Origin: Pseudolysinimonas_A sp947085045
GTDB taxonomy: Bacteria; Actinomycetota; Actinomycetes; Actinomycetales; Microbacteriaceae
Length of the DNA: 64,000 bases
Assembly: GCA_947085045.1 (NCBI GenBank)
Contig: CAMTUU010000002.1
Coordinates: 248,001 to 312,000, forward strand
Direction of reading: 5' to 3'
In this document: piece by piece, positions 9,372 through 18,039 of the stretch
Layout of the letters: the number at the start of each line of letters is the position of its first letter
Numbering within the stretch: the first letter of the stretch is position 1
Notes under the pieces: generated by a model
What the model saw: the letters and a program-made list of their open reading frames with translations, nothing else
Databases searched by the model: none
What the model was told of the DNA's origin: nothing
Position numbers and translations under genes: made by a program

Positions 9372-9485
9372 ATGGCGGTCCGCCCACCCAGGACCGTGAC
9401 GGTCGCCGCCGACCGACACCAGGTCAGGAAGCCCGAACCCGAGCGGTTCGGGCGACCGCGCATGTCCGAGGGGCGGCCGTCATGA
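9372..9485 (+). CDS. Possible 37-residue leader peptide overlapping the kinase start
   Basis: The ATG lies 6 nt after a TATGCT hexamer (9360-9365), the leaderless pattern seen across this window. The stop overlaps the kinase start as ATGA (9482-9485). The peptide begins MAVRPPRTVTVAADRH and is very basic. Coding potential is weak, so it may be only a translated leader that couples translation to the kinase. A longer frame from GTG 9231 is possible. Confidence 0.3.
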   Translation: MAVRPPRTVTVAADRHQVRKPEPERFGRPRMSEGRPS

Positions 9486-11674
9486 CCGACGACGCCGAAC
9501 TACGGCACCTCGCCCTCGACGTCGCGTTCAGCGAGACCGCGTCGGCGATCTACGTCATGTCCACCGACGGCCGCTTCGTCGCCGGCAACCCCGCGCTCGA
9601 GGCCCGCACCGGCCGCCCGTGGGACCAGCTCGAGGGCAACGACGTCGACGCGACCGTCCATCCCGACGACCGGGCACGCGTGCACGCCGCGTTCGCCGCC
9701 GCCGCCGGTGGGATCACCCAGCGCTACGAGGCCCGCGGCCTGCGGCCCGATGGCACCGTCTTCCACTCGTCCGTGCTGAACGCCCCGATCCTGCGCGACG
9801 GTGAGGTGATCGGCGTCGTCGGGGTCGCCCACGACCGGGACGAGATCGTCGACGTGCGCACGTCGCTCGATCGGAGCTCCGAACGGCTCCGGGGCGCACT
9901 CGACGGCATCGCGGATGCCATCGCCTTCGTCGACCGGGACTGGCGGCTCACCTACCTCAACTCGGTCGCGACCCAGCTGCTCGGGCGGGGGTCGGGGGAA
10001 CTCGTCGGGTCGCGGCTCTGGGACCTCGACATCAACGACGACGAGGGGGAGGAGATGCTGCGCGAGTCGATGCGCTCCGGTCGTCGACTCGTGCGGCGGC
10101 GCTTCGACGAGGGGCTGGGCCGCTGGATGGAGGTCGTCGCCTTCCCCGCGGGCGATCTGCTCGGCCTGCAGGTGCGCGACGTCACCGAGGTCGAAGAGGC
10201 ACGGCGACGCGTCCAAGACGACGCCCGCCTCATGCACGCTCGATCGATGCTCATGGACGAGTCGCGGGATGCGATCGTCATGCGCGGTCTCGGCGACGTC
10301 ATCGAGTACGCCAACGCCGCAGCGGGCCGGATGTTCGACGCGGGCGACCCGTCGGAGCTCATCGGACGACGGCTCGACGACGTCCTGGGTCTCGACGAGC
10401 AGACTTCGCGGCCGATCGAATCGGCGATCGCCCGGGACGGGGTGTGGCGCGGCGACCTGGTGCTGCATCCCGACAACGGGACGGAGCTCGTCACCGAGAA
10501 CCAGTGGGTCGCGGTCGACGGGCCGGAAGGCTACCCCGACGCGGTTTTCTGCATCATCTCGGACGCGACCGAACGCCGACGCGAACACGAGATCCTCGCC
10601 CGTGCCCAGCGGATGGAGAGCATCGGCACCCTCGCGAGCGGCATCGCGCACGACCTGAACAACGTGCTCACCCCGCTGATGCTGTCGGCCCAGCTGCTCG
10701 CCGCGGGCGAGACCGACGAGCGCCGGCTCCGCGTGCTCGAGGGGATGCGGCAGACGGTCGAGCGCGGGGGCGACATGATCCGGCAGGTGCTGACCTTCGC
10801 CCGCGGCGTGGAGGGCGAGCGCACGGTCGTCGACATCGGCGCGCTCGCTCGGCGATTCGCCGAGTTCTGTCGCGACATCCTGCCCAAGGACATCCACGTC
10901 GAGCTGTCAGTTCCCGACGACCTGGCCGTGCTGGGCGACCCGACCCAGCTCTTGCAGGTGCTCATGAACCTCGCGACCAACGCCCGCGATGCGATGCCCG
11001 ACGGCGGCCGGCTCTCGCTCGTGGCCTTCGGCGACGAGAACAGGATCGTGGTCGAGGTCTCCGATGACGGAACCGGGATGCCGCCCCCGGAACTCGCCCG
11101 CGTGTTCGAGCCGTTCTACACGACGAAGGGCGTCGGCCGCGGAACGGGCCTGGGACTGTCGGTCTCGCAGGCGATCGCCCGCACCCACGGCGGGTCGCTG
11201 GAAGCGCACAGCGAGCTCGGATCGGGAACGACGTTCCGCCTCGACCTCCCCCGGACGAAGTGGACGCTCGAGCAGTGTCCGGAACCGGTGAGCGGTGCCG
11301 GTCTCCAGGGGATGCGGGTGCTGATCGTCGACGACGAGGACGCCATCGTCGACCTCGCCGCTCTCGTCGTGTCGGATGCCGGCGGCGTGGCGCTGGGGGC
11401 GACCGACGCCCTCGACGCCCAGCGGCTGCTCGACGGCTCCCCCGTCGACGTCGTCGTGAGCGACCTCGTGATGCCGGGCACCTCGGGGCGCGAGTTCCTC
11501 GGTTGGCTCGGGGCCAATCTGTCGACCGTCCCGGTCGTGGCGATGTCGGGCATCCCCGAGCAGGGTGCGCACGCCGCGCGCCGGGCGAACGTGCGGGCGA
11601 CTCTCGATAAGCCGTTCACCGCCGACCAGCTGATCGCCGCGATCCTGACGGCGGCACGCCGGGGTGACAGGTGA
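9482..11674 (+). CDS. Hybrid PAS-domain sensor histidine kinase with C-terminal receiver
   Basis: 730-residue soluble sensor with no membrane helix, so it probably senses a cytoplasmic signal. Domains in order: PAS about 10-120 (ends with the VVGVAHDRDE PAC motif), PAS about 130-235, PAS about 250-370, HisKA with phospho-acceptor His 390 in GIAHDLNNVLTP, HATPase with N-box Asn 496 (NLATNARDAMPDGG), DDGTGMP and GRGTGLGLSV, then a receiver domain with Asp 661 in VSDLVMPG and a conserved Lys in LDKPF. The His-box wording matches the NtrB/PAS-hybrid type. The stop overlaps the response-regulator start as GTGA. The signal sensed is unknown. Confidence 0.95.
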   Translation: MTDDAELRHLALDVAFSETASAIYVMSTDGRFVAGNPALEARTGRPWDQLEGNDVDATVHPDDRARVHAAFAAAAGGITQRYEARGLRPDGTVFHSSVLNAPILRDGEVIGVVGVAHDRDEIVDVRTSLDRSSERLRGALDGIADAIAFVDRDWRLTYLNSVATQLLGRGSGELVGSRLWDLDINDDEGEEMLRESMRSGRRLVRRRFDEGLGRWMEVVAFPAGDLLGLQVRDVTEVEEARRRVQDDARLMHARSMLMDESRDAIVMRGLGDVIEYANAAAGRMFDAGDPSELIGRRLDDVLGLDEQTSRPIESAIARDGVWRGDLVLHPDNGTELVTENQWVAVDGPEGYPDAVFCIISDATERRREHEILARAQRMESIGTLASGIAHDLNNVLTPLMLSAQLLAAGETDERRLRVLEGMRQTVERGGDMIRQVLTFARGVEGERTVVDIGALARRFAEFCRDILPKDIHVELSVPDDLAVLGDPTQLLQVLMNLATNARDAMPDGGRLSLVAFGDENRIVVEVSDDGTGMPPPELARVFEPFYTTKGVGRGTGLGLSVSQAIARTHGGSLEAHSELGSGTTFRLDLPRTKWTLEQCPEPVSGAGLQGMRVLIVDDEDAIVDLAALVVSDAGGVALGATDALDAQRLLDGSPVDVVVSDLVMPGTSGREFLGWLGANLSTVPVVAMSGIPEQGAHAARRANVRATLDKPFTADQLIAAILTAARRGDR

Positions 11675-12315
11675 CCGGCGCCGAACCGCGGGGAGCGATC
11701 CGCGTGGTGATCGCCGAAGACGACGACTTCACGCGTTCACTCGTCGCCGACGGCCTCCGCGCGGAGGGGTTCGATGTGGCTGAGGCGCGACTCCCCGACG
11801 AGGCCTGGGATCTCGTCGGGGGCGACGCCCACGTGCTCGTCACCGATCTCGACTTCGGGTCCGGCATCTCGGCCGGGCCGCTGCTGCTGCGGATGGCGGC
11901 CGAGCGCCCGTGGATCCCGATCGTGGTGCTCACCTCACACCTGTCGCCTGAACTCGCCGTCAGCGAGGCGGCCGAGCTGCCCCCCGACCTCGTCTACGTC
12001 GTCAAGTCGCGCCTGCGGCGGATGCAGGACATCGCGGATGCTGTGCGCGACGCACTCGCGGGGCGCGGGACCGGGCGCCACGGCGACGGGAAGGGCTCGG
12101 TCGCGGTGACCGCGGCCCAGGCCGACATGCTCAGGATGCTCGCGAGCGGCCTCACGACGAAGGCGATCGCCGACCGGCGGGGCACGACGACCCGGGCCGC
12201 CGAGGCCATGATCGGGCGCCTCTACGCGGCCCTGGGGGTGGATGACGACGCGTCGACGACCCCGAGGGTGGCCGCCATCCGGCTCTGGCAGCAAGGCCGG
12301 ATCCGCGTACGGTAG
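11671..12315 (+). CDS. Response regulator, receiver plus LuxR-type HTH
   Basis: 214 residues. The receiver domain has the acidic pocket EDDD near residue 15, phospho-acceptor Asp 59 in VTDLDFG and Lys in VYVVKSRL. The C-terminal region (about 148-205; MLASGLTTKAIADRRGTT and AAEAMIGRLYAALGV) is helix-turn-helix of the NarL/LuxR type, though its recognition helix is divergent. Translation is coupled to the hybrid kinase by the GTGA overlap, so the pair forms a phosphorelay: His 390 to Asp 661, then onward to Asp 59 through a missing phosphotransfer step or directly. Target genes are unknown. Confidence 0.88.
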   Translation: MTGAEPRGAIRVVIAEDDDFTRSLVADGLRAEGFDVAEARLPDEAWDLVGGDAHVLVTDLDFGSGISAGPLLLRMAAERPWIPIVVLTSHLSPELAVSEAAELPPDLVYVVKSRLRRMQDIADAVRDALAGRGTGRHGDGKGSVAVTAAQADMLRMLASGLTTKAIADRRGTTTRAAEAMIGRLYAALGVDDDASTTPRVAAIRLWQQGRIRVR

Positions 12316-12321
12316 GCGTCT

Positions 12322-12327
12322 TAGGCT
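12322..12327 (+). promoter_or_regulatory. -10 element of the aldo/keto reductase gene (leaderless)
   Basis: TAGGCT with 6 nt to the GTG at 12334, and no ribosome site. Confidence 0.5.
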
Positions 12328-12333
12328 GAGCGG

Positions 12334-13350
<1,017 letters not shown>

Positions 13351-13354
13351 TCGC

Positions 13355-14326
13355 GTGGGGTACCTCTTCGCGCTCCTCGGGGCGCTGCTCTTCGGGGCCA
13401 ACGGGAGCCTCGCCAAACTGCTCGTGGAGGGCGGGCTGACGGCGACCCAGCTGACCCTGGCCCGATCGGTCGGCACCGCCCTGCTCGCCGGGGTCGTGCT
13501 GCTCATCACCGACCGGGCGGCGTTCCGGGTCACCCCCCGGCAGTTGCTGGTGATGGCGGTGCTCGGAATCGGCGGGGTGGCGCTGGTGCAGGCGACCTAT
13601 GCCGCGGCGCTCGCCTACCTCCCGGTGGGTGTGACGCTGTTGCTGCAATACACCGGCGTGCTGCTCGTCGCGCTCGTCGCGTTCCTGGTCTTCAAGGAGA
13701 AGGTGCGCGCGAGACTCTGGGTCGCGATCGGGCTCGTGCTGCTCGGACTGGTCGCCGTCGCCCGACCCTGGGAGGCGCGACTCGACCCGACCGGCGTCGC
13801 CCTCGCCCTCGCCGCCGCGGTGACTCTCGCGTTCTACTTCCTCGTCGGCGAGCGCCAGGTCGGCCGTACCTCGCCTCTCGCCGTCTCGTTCTGGACGATG
13901 ACGTTCGCGTCGCTCTTCTGGGGCCTGTTCAGCGGATGGTGGGACCTGGATCCCGGCACGTTCGCGAAGCCACTGGATGTCGGCGGTCAGTGGGGATCCT
14001 GGGCGGTGCCCCTCGGCATCCCTTTGCTGCTGACCGTGGTCGTGGGCTCGTTCCTGGCCTTCCTGCTGTTCTTCTCGGCACTGAAGCACCTCAGCGCGAC
14101 GGCGGCGGGGATCGCCGCGTCGGCCGAGGTGGTGTTCGCGTTCGCGGTTGCCTGGGTGTGGCTCGGCGAGACCCTCGACCCGGTCGGCGTCGCCGGCGCG
14201 GCCGTGGTGCTGGCCGGCATCCTGCTCGCTCAGACGGCCCGCCAGAAGAAAGTCGTCGTGGATGCCGAGCTGGTGCTGCCCGCGGAGGTGCCGCTTCCCC
14301 GGCGTGATGTCGGTGGTCGAACCTAG
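13355..14326 (+). CDS. EamA-family (DMT) transporter
   Basis: 323-residue membrane protein with ten hydrophobic segments in two EamA repeats (about 1-135 and 150-290); the first starts GYLFALLGALLFGANGSLAK and the second ends AEVVFAFAVAWVWLGETLDPVG. Family members export amino acids, metabolites or drugs; the substrate here is unknown. The GTG at 13355 was chosen because it opens the first helix; upstream codons belong to the reductase. The last codons (GATGTCGGTGGTCGAACC) look like half of repeat family A, so the C-terminus may derive from a repeat insertion. Confidence 0.88.
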   Translation: MGYLFALLGALLFGANGSLAKLLVEGGLTATQLTLARSVGTALLAGVVLLITDRAAFRVTPRQLLVMAVLGIGGVALVQATYAAALAYLPVGVTLLLQYTGVLLVALVAFLVFKEKVRARLWVAIGLVLLGLVAVARPWEARLDPTGVALALAAAVTLAFYFLVGERQVGRTSPLAVSFWTMTFASLFWGLFSGWWDLDPGTFAKPLDVGGQWGSWAVPLGIPLLLTVVVGSFLAFLLFFSALKHLSATAAGIAASAEVVFAFAVAWVWLGETLDPVGVAGAAVVLAGILLAQTARQKKVVVDAELVLPAEVPLPRRDVGGRT

Positions 14327-14329
14327 CTT
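14324..14329 (+). promoter_or_regulatory. -10 element that contains the EamA stop codon
   Basis: TAGCTT lies 6 nt before the GTG at 14336; its first three bases are the stop codon of the upstream gene. Confidence 0.45.
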
Positions 14330-14335
14330 CGAGGC

Positions 14336-14569
14336 GTGAACCTCCCCGCGACGGCCCTCGACGTGCGCACGCCCGGCGTGCAGGTCGTGCCGCTCGCGAG
14401 CGGCAGGTGGCGCATCCTCGGTCGCACCGGGGCGCTGATCGGGCTGCTCGAGCGCAGCGACGACGACGGCTTCCGCGCCCTCCGGTTCAGCGCGCGCGAG
14501 CGCGGGTACCGGCTGCTGGGGCAGTTCCGCACCGCCACGGATGCCACCGACGCCCTGCGTTTCGGCTGA
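14336..14569 (+). CDS. Uncharacterised 77-residue protein
   Basis: Sequence is VQVVPLASGRWRILGRTGALIG, then GLLERSDDDGFRALRF and a C-terminal half rich in Arg (residues 16-60 overall). It has the look of a small beta-sheet protein with one helix; no signal, Cys or known motif. The GTG start follows a leaderless -10. High GC3 supports coding. Similar short proteins of unknown role are frequent in actinobacteria. Confidence 0.55.
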   Translation: MNLPATALDVRTPGVQVVPLASGRWRILGRTGALIGLLERSDDDGFRALRFSARERGYRLLGQFRTATDATDALRFG

Positions 14570-14608
14570 AGACTGCGTTTCCAGCCCTCGACGGGCGACA
14601 CGCGGGGT

Positions 14609-14614
14609 TAGGGT
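14609..14614 (+). promoter_or_regulatory. -10 element of the 14621 gene (leaderless)
   Basis: TAGGGT with 6 nt (CCCGGC) to the ATG at 14621. Confidence 0.5.
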
Positions 14615-14620
14615 CCCGGC

Positions 14621-15157
14621 ATGCAGTGGTGGAACGACATCGTCGAGTGGATCTCCTCCGACGAGGGCTGGCGCGTCCTGTCGGGAGCCGTCATCCCGTT
14701 CGTCGCGATCGTGCTGGCCGGCATCATCGGCGCCGGCATCGGCCGCACGGGGGTGAAACGGCTCGTCGCCCAGCGCGACTTCGAGACCCGCGTCGCCGCG
14801 GTCGCCGCCTTGGTCAGCGCGGGCCAGAACGCCGCCCGCTGGCACAGTCAGGGGCCGGAGTCCCGTGAGCACGCGCAGCAGGTCGCCACCGAGGCCCACG
14901 TGGCCGCGCGTCTGCTCCCCGTGCCCGGCGCCGATCTGGCGGCGGACTGGGCCGCCCATCAGCTCGAGGCGATGCGGGTCAACTCCGTCAACTTCGGACT
15001 TACCTCCGACTCGAGCCTCGGCGAATACCAGAACCGCCTCATCGAGTGGGTGCGGCACCCGCGGCGAGCCAAGCAGCTGTTCGGCTCCGACCTCGACCGC
15101 TGGGACTACGACAACATCCCCGTCGACGAGCTGCAGAAGCCCGACCCGAAGGCCTAG
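14621..15157 (+). CDS. Uncharacterised membrane-anchored protein, 178 residues
   Basis: A short N-terminal segment (MQWWNDIVEWISSDEGW) is followed by one membrane helix (about residues 20-42, SGAVIPFVAIVLAGIIGAGI). The rest is a soluble helical domain with AAVAALVSAGQNAARWH and AHVAARLLPVPGADLAADWAAHQL. Such an arrangement, one helix then a cytoplasmic Ala-rich helical bundle, is shared by many unnamed actinobacterial proteins. Its stop overlaps that of the convergent gene within the palindrome CTAG (15154-15157). Confidence 0.65.
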   Translation: MQWWNDIVEWISSDEGWRVLSGAVIPFVAIVLAGIIGAGIGRTGVKRLVAQRDFETRVAAVAALVSAGQNAARWHSQGPESREHAQQVATEAHVAARLLPVPGADLAADWAAHQLEAMRVNSVNFGLTSDSSLGEYQNRLIEWVRHPRRAKQLFGSDLDRWDYDNIPVDELQKPDPKA

Positions 15158-15561
15158 TCGATCGCGATGATCTTCGCGCTCCACGGGCAGTAGTCGGGAC
15201 TCGTGACCGTCTCGTCCTCGACGTAGGAGGGCAGCCCGTCGCACACCTCGATCGTCACGTCGGCGAACTCGAGCGTCGCCGGATCGATGTGCCACGACCA
15301 CGGCGCGTTGACGCCCGGGTCGTCGCGCACGACGCGGCCGAGTGGGATGCTCGCGACATCCTCGCCGGCGAGCAGCGCCTCCGCGTGGGCGACGAGTTCC
15401 GGGGTGGCGAGTTCGATCTTGTACTGCTCGTCGACGACCTGGAACGTCGCGACGGGGTTGCGCGGCGGCGCGGACGAGACCAGGACCGCGGTGACGATCA
15501 CCCCCGCGAACAGCCCGGCGAGGATGACGACGGCGGTGACGATGCGCGCGGTGGGTTTCAC
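15154..15561 (-). CDS. Uncharacterised signal-anchored protein with start next to tRNA-Arg
   Basis: 135 residues; one N-terminal membrane helix (about 5-29, IVTAVVILAGLFAGVIVTAVLV) with an extracellular domain containing two Cys (VCDGLPSYV and PDYCPWS). No lipobox. The only start that keeps the helix intact is GTG at 15561, just beyond the 3' end of tRNA-Arg; the Shine-Dalgarno-like AGGGGGA lies inside the tRNA. Expression may therefore depend on transcription through the tRNA. Function not recognised. Confidence 0.65.
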   Translation of the reverse strand: MKPTARIVTAVVILAGLFAGVIVTAVLVSSAPPRNPVATFQVVDEQYKIELATPELVAHAEALLAGEDVASIPLGRVVRDDPGVNAPWSWHIDPATLEFADVTIEVCDGLPSYVEDETVTSPDYCPWSAKIIAID

Positions 15562-15562
15562 G

Positions 15563-15635
15563 TCCCCCTGGAGAGATTCGAACTCCCGACCTGGCGGGTA
15601 GAAACCGCATGCTCTATCCACTGAGCTACAGGGGG
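15563..15635 (-). tRNA. tRNA-Arg, anticodon TCT
   Basis: Cloverleaf read on the minus strand: acceptor CCCCCTG pairing with CAGGGGG, D-stem GCTC/GAGC, anticodon loop TTTCTAC with TCT at the middle, T-arm GGGAG-TTCGAAT-CTCTC. Decodes AGA. The 3' CCA is not encoded; the discriminator base is A. The outermost anticodon-stem pair is a mismatch (T/C). Confidence 0.93.
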
Positions 15636-15762
15636 TCGCCGACAGTCTAGGGACAGGGCACTTCGTGAACGGGATCCGCCCGCCGGTGAACTCTGCGTGA
15701 CACCTGGGCGGAGGGGGCGGTTTCCGGGTCGCCGGAGCCCGTCGCGGCCCGACACTGGTGCC

Positions 15763-16560
15763 GTGACCGACACTCCCCGGCAGTGGACGCGCTTCGCGGC
15801 TCTCGGTGACTCCATCACCGAAGGCTGGTGCGACCCGGTGATGGGCACCGGCGACCCCTGGTTCGGCTGGGCCGACCGGCTCGCTCTCGAGATCGATCGC
15901 CACCAACGTTCCCGGGGCGGCGGGCGACTCGAGTTCGCCAACCTGGCCGTGCGCGGTCGCCGCATCGAGCACGTCGTCGAGGATCAGATCCCGGCGGCGA
16001 TCGCGATGCGGGCCGACCTCGTGTCGGTGCTCATCGGCGGCAACGACCTCAGTGCGCTGCGACCCGATCCCGACGCCCTCGCCGCCCACCTCGAGGTCGG
16101 TGTCGCCGAGCTGGCTCGCGCCGGAGCGACGGTGCTGCTCGCCACCGTCTACGACCCCGGATTCTCGCGCTACCTCTCGATGCTCCGCGGGCGCGCGGCG
16201 ATCTTCACCGCCCACGTGCACGCGATCGCGGCCAAGCACGGCTGCCTCGTGCTCGACCTGTGGGCCGTTCCCGGGCTCGCCGACAGGGGGATGTGGTCGG
16301 AGGATCGGCTGCATCCCTCCACGCGCGGGCACCTCGCGCTGCTGTCGGCCGCGGCATCCGCCCTCGGCCTGCCCGACCCGGTCGACCCCGACGAGGAGTT
16401 CGCGGCGACCCGGCTCCCCACCACGGTGTGGATGCGCCGGTATGCCGTCCCGTGGCTGGCCCGGCGCGTGCGGCAGGTCTCCAGCGGCGACGGACGGGGG
16501 CCGAAGCTGCCCGAGCCGTTACCCGTCAAGGCGCCGGTGGGGGCCGGTCACCGCGATTAG
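15763..16560 (+). CDS. SGNH/GDSL-family hydrolase
   Basis: 265-residue esterase/lipase-like enzyme. Block I is FAALGDSITEGW (Ser nucleophile in GDS), block III is IGGNDLS, and block V is WSEDRLHPSTRGH, giving the Ser-Asp-His triad. There is no signal peptide, so the enzyme is probably cytoplasmic; substrate unknown. A basic C-terminal extension (MRRYAVPWLARRVRQV onward) is not part of the fold. The GTG at 15763 is 6 nt after a GACACT hexamer. Its TAG stop forms the start of the orn -10 element. Confidence 0.9.
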   Translation: MTDTPRQWTRFAALGDSITEGWCDPVMGTGDPWFGWADRLALEIDRHQRSRGGGRLEFANLAVRGRRIEHVVEDQIPAAIAMRADLVSVLIGGNDLSALRPDPDALAAHLEVGVAELARAGATVLLATVYDPGFSRYLSMLRGRAAIFTAHVHAIAAKHGCLVLDLWAVPGLADRGMWSEDRLHPSTRGHLALLSAAASALGLPDPVDPDEEFAATRLPTTVWMRRYAVPWLARRVRQVSSGDGRGPKLPEPLPVKAPVGAGHRD

Positions 16561-16563
16561 ACT
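16558..16563 (+). promoter_or_regulatory. -10 element of orn containing the upstream stop codon
   Basis: TAGACT, whose TAG is the SGNH hydrolase stop; 6 nt to the orn ATG at 16570. Confidence 0.5.
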
Positions 16564-16569
16564 CGCGGA

Positions 16570-17193
16570 ATGCCTTCGAACCCGGACCTCCTCGTCTGGA
16601 TCGACTGCGAGATGACCGGGCTCGACCTCAGTGTCGACGAACTCGTCGAAGTCGCCGTCGTGATCACCGACTACGACCTGAAGCCTGTCGACCCCGGATT
16701 CCGGATCGTCATCAAGGCCGACGACGCCGTGCTCGAGCAGATGAACGAGGTCGTGCGCACGATGCACACGACGAGCGGACTGCTCGACGAGATCCCGGGC
16801 GGGGTCACTCTGGCCGACGCCGAGTACCAGGTGAACGAGTACATCTTGCGCTTCGTCACGGACGCCGGCACCGCCCCGCTGGCCGGCAACACGATCGGCA
16901 CCGACCGCGCGTTCCTCGCGAAGTACATGCCCCGCGTCGACGCCCACCTGCACTACCGCAGCGTCGACGTCTCGTCGATCAAGGAGCTGGCCCGCCGCTG
17001 GTTTCCGCGCATCTACTTCCAGGCCCCGACCAAAGCCGGTGGGCACCGGGCGCTCGCCGACATCCTGGAGTCCATCCGCGAACTCGACTACTACCGTCGC
17101 GCGCTCTTCGTCGCGGCGCCCGGCCCCACCTCCGAGCAGGCGCAGACCGCGTCCGCCGCGACGGTGGAGGCGTGGCGTTCCTGGGTGTCGTAG
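16570..17193 (+). CDS. orn: Oligoribonuclease
   Basis: Essential 3'-5' exonuclease that degrades 2-5 nt RNAs and pGpG. The 207-residue product has the DEDDh motifs: Asp 12 and Glu 14 in WIDCEMTGLDL, an Asp in NTIGTDRAF, and His/Asp in GGHRALADILESI; the YFQAPTKAGGHRA segment is typical for the family. It lies 28 bp upstream of tRNA-His, and the order orn, tRNA-His, clpS is common in related actinobacteria. The mRNA is probably leaderless. Confidence 0.97.
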   Translation: MPSNPDLLVWIDCEMTGLDLSVDELVEVAVVITDYDLKPVDPGFRIVIKADDAVLEQMNEVVRTMHTTSGLLDEIPGGVTLADAEYQVNEYILRFVTDAGTAPLAGNTIGTDRAFLAKYMPRVDAHLHYRSVDVSSIKELARRWFPRIYFQAPTKAGGHRALADILESIRELDYYRRALFVAAPGPTSEQAQTASAATVEAWRSWVS

Positions 17194-17220
17194 TATCGAT
17201 GGGTTGCGCATGCAACGCAT

Positions 17221-17297
17221 GGCGGTCGTAGCTCAGTTGGTAGAGCGCTGGCTTGTGGTGCCGGATGTCGCGGGTTCAAGTCCCGTCGGTCGCCCCA
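17221..17297 (+). tRNA. tRNA-His, anticodon GTG
   Basis: G(-1) at 17221, acceptor GCGGTCG/CGGTCGC, D-arm GCTCAGTTGGTAGAGC, anticodon loop around TTGTGGT with GTG, T-arm GCGGG-TTCAAGT. Discriminator is C, pairing with G(-1), the identity mark of tRNA-His. CCA is encoded at 17295-17297. Confidence 0.97.
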
Positions 17298-17593
17298 TCC
17301 TCAATTCAACACAGTCGGATGCCGACCTCGAGACGTTTCTCGAGGTCGCACCCGACGTCCCGTGGGTCACTCTCGTCTGGAACGATCCGGTGAACCTCAT
17401 GTCGTACGTCAGCTACGTGTTCCGCACCTACTTCGGGTTCCCGAAAGACGAGGCGGAGCGCCTCATGTTGCAGGTCCACCACGACGGGCGGTCGGTCGTC
17501 GCCATCGGGCCGCGCGAGGAGATGGAGCGCCACACCGAGGCGATGCACGAGTTCGGCCTCTGGGCGACCGTGGCCAAGGCGAGCGACTCGTGA
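17297..17593 (+). CDS. clpS: ATP-dependent Clp protease adaptor ClpS, start codon unclear
   Basis: ClpS delivers N-degron substrates to ClpCP/ClpAP. The core is complete: PWVTLVWNDPVNLMSYVSYVF (split at residues 22-42 of this frame), a helical segment KDEAERLMLQVHHDG and AMHEFGLWATV at the end. No ATG, GTG, TTG or CTG exists in this frame between the tRNA 3' end and the core; the first codon given here is ATC, inside the CCA. Nearest conventional in-frame starts are GTG codons in the tRNA anticodon loop (17255, 17258) and ATG at 17219. The stop overlaps the DUF2017 gene (GTGA). Confidence 0.85.
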   Translation: MLNSTQSDADLETFLEVAPDVPWVTLVWNDPVNLMSYVSYVFRTYFGFPKDEAERLMLQVHHDGRSVVAIGPREEMERHTEAMHEFGLWATVAKASDS

Positions 17594-18039
17594 GGGTCAG
17601 CCGCAGCGGCCCCGAGATCGTGCTCGAGTTCGCCGACGGCGAGTCGGGCGTGCTGCGCTCGCTGGTCGACCAGTACCTCGAGGTGGTGGGAACGGATGCC
17701 GGCGCGGACCCGTCGCACGCGCGGCTCTTCCCCGCCGCCTATCGTGATGATGACGCGGCCGCCGAGGAGTTCACCCGGTACACGCGCGCCGGGCTCGTCG
17801 ATCGCAAGGCCGCCAACGCCGCACAGGTGTCGCTGGCGCTCGACGAGGAGCGGGTGCGGCTCGACCCCGACGCCGCCGCCCGCTGGCTGCCGCTGCTCAC
17901 CGATCTGCGGCTGGTGATCGCCGACCGGCTCGGCATCCGCCTCGACGACGACGAGATCCCCGACACTGCGGCCGGCGAGGTCTACGCCTGGCTCGGGCAC
18001 CTGCAGGAGTCGATGATCCTGCTGCTGGAGGAGACGTGA
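17590..18039 (+). CDS. DUF2017 family protein
   Basis: 149-residue cytoplasmic protein of unknown role that nearly always lies between clpS and the metallopeptidase gene in actinobacteria. The middle contains ARLFPAAYRDDDAAAEEFTR and the end EVYAWLGHLQESMILLLEE. No catalytic motif is evident. Both ends overlap neighbours by GTGA, so expression is coupled in a three-gene unit; a link to Clp-mediated proteolysis is inferred from context only. Confidence 0.9.
   Translation: MRVSRSGPEIVLEFADGESGVLRSLVDQYLEVVGTDAGADPSHARLFPAAYRDDDAAAEEFTRYTRAGLVDRKAANAAQVSLALDEERVRLDPDAAARWLPLLTDLRLVIADRLGIRLDDDEIPDTAAGEVYAWLGHLQESMILLLEET

Noticed and set aside
17219..17296. Protein-like reading MAVVAQLVERWLVVPDV across tRNA-His
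   Set aside because: This is the well-known translation of a tRNA gene, not a conserved protein segment. It is kept only as a possible explanation for the missing clpS start.
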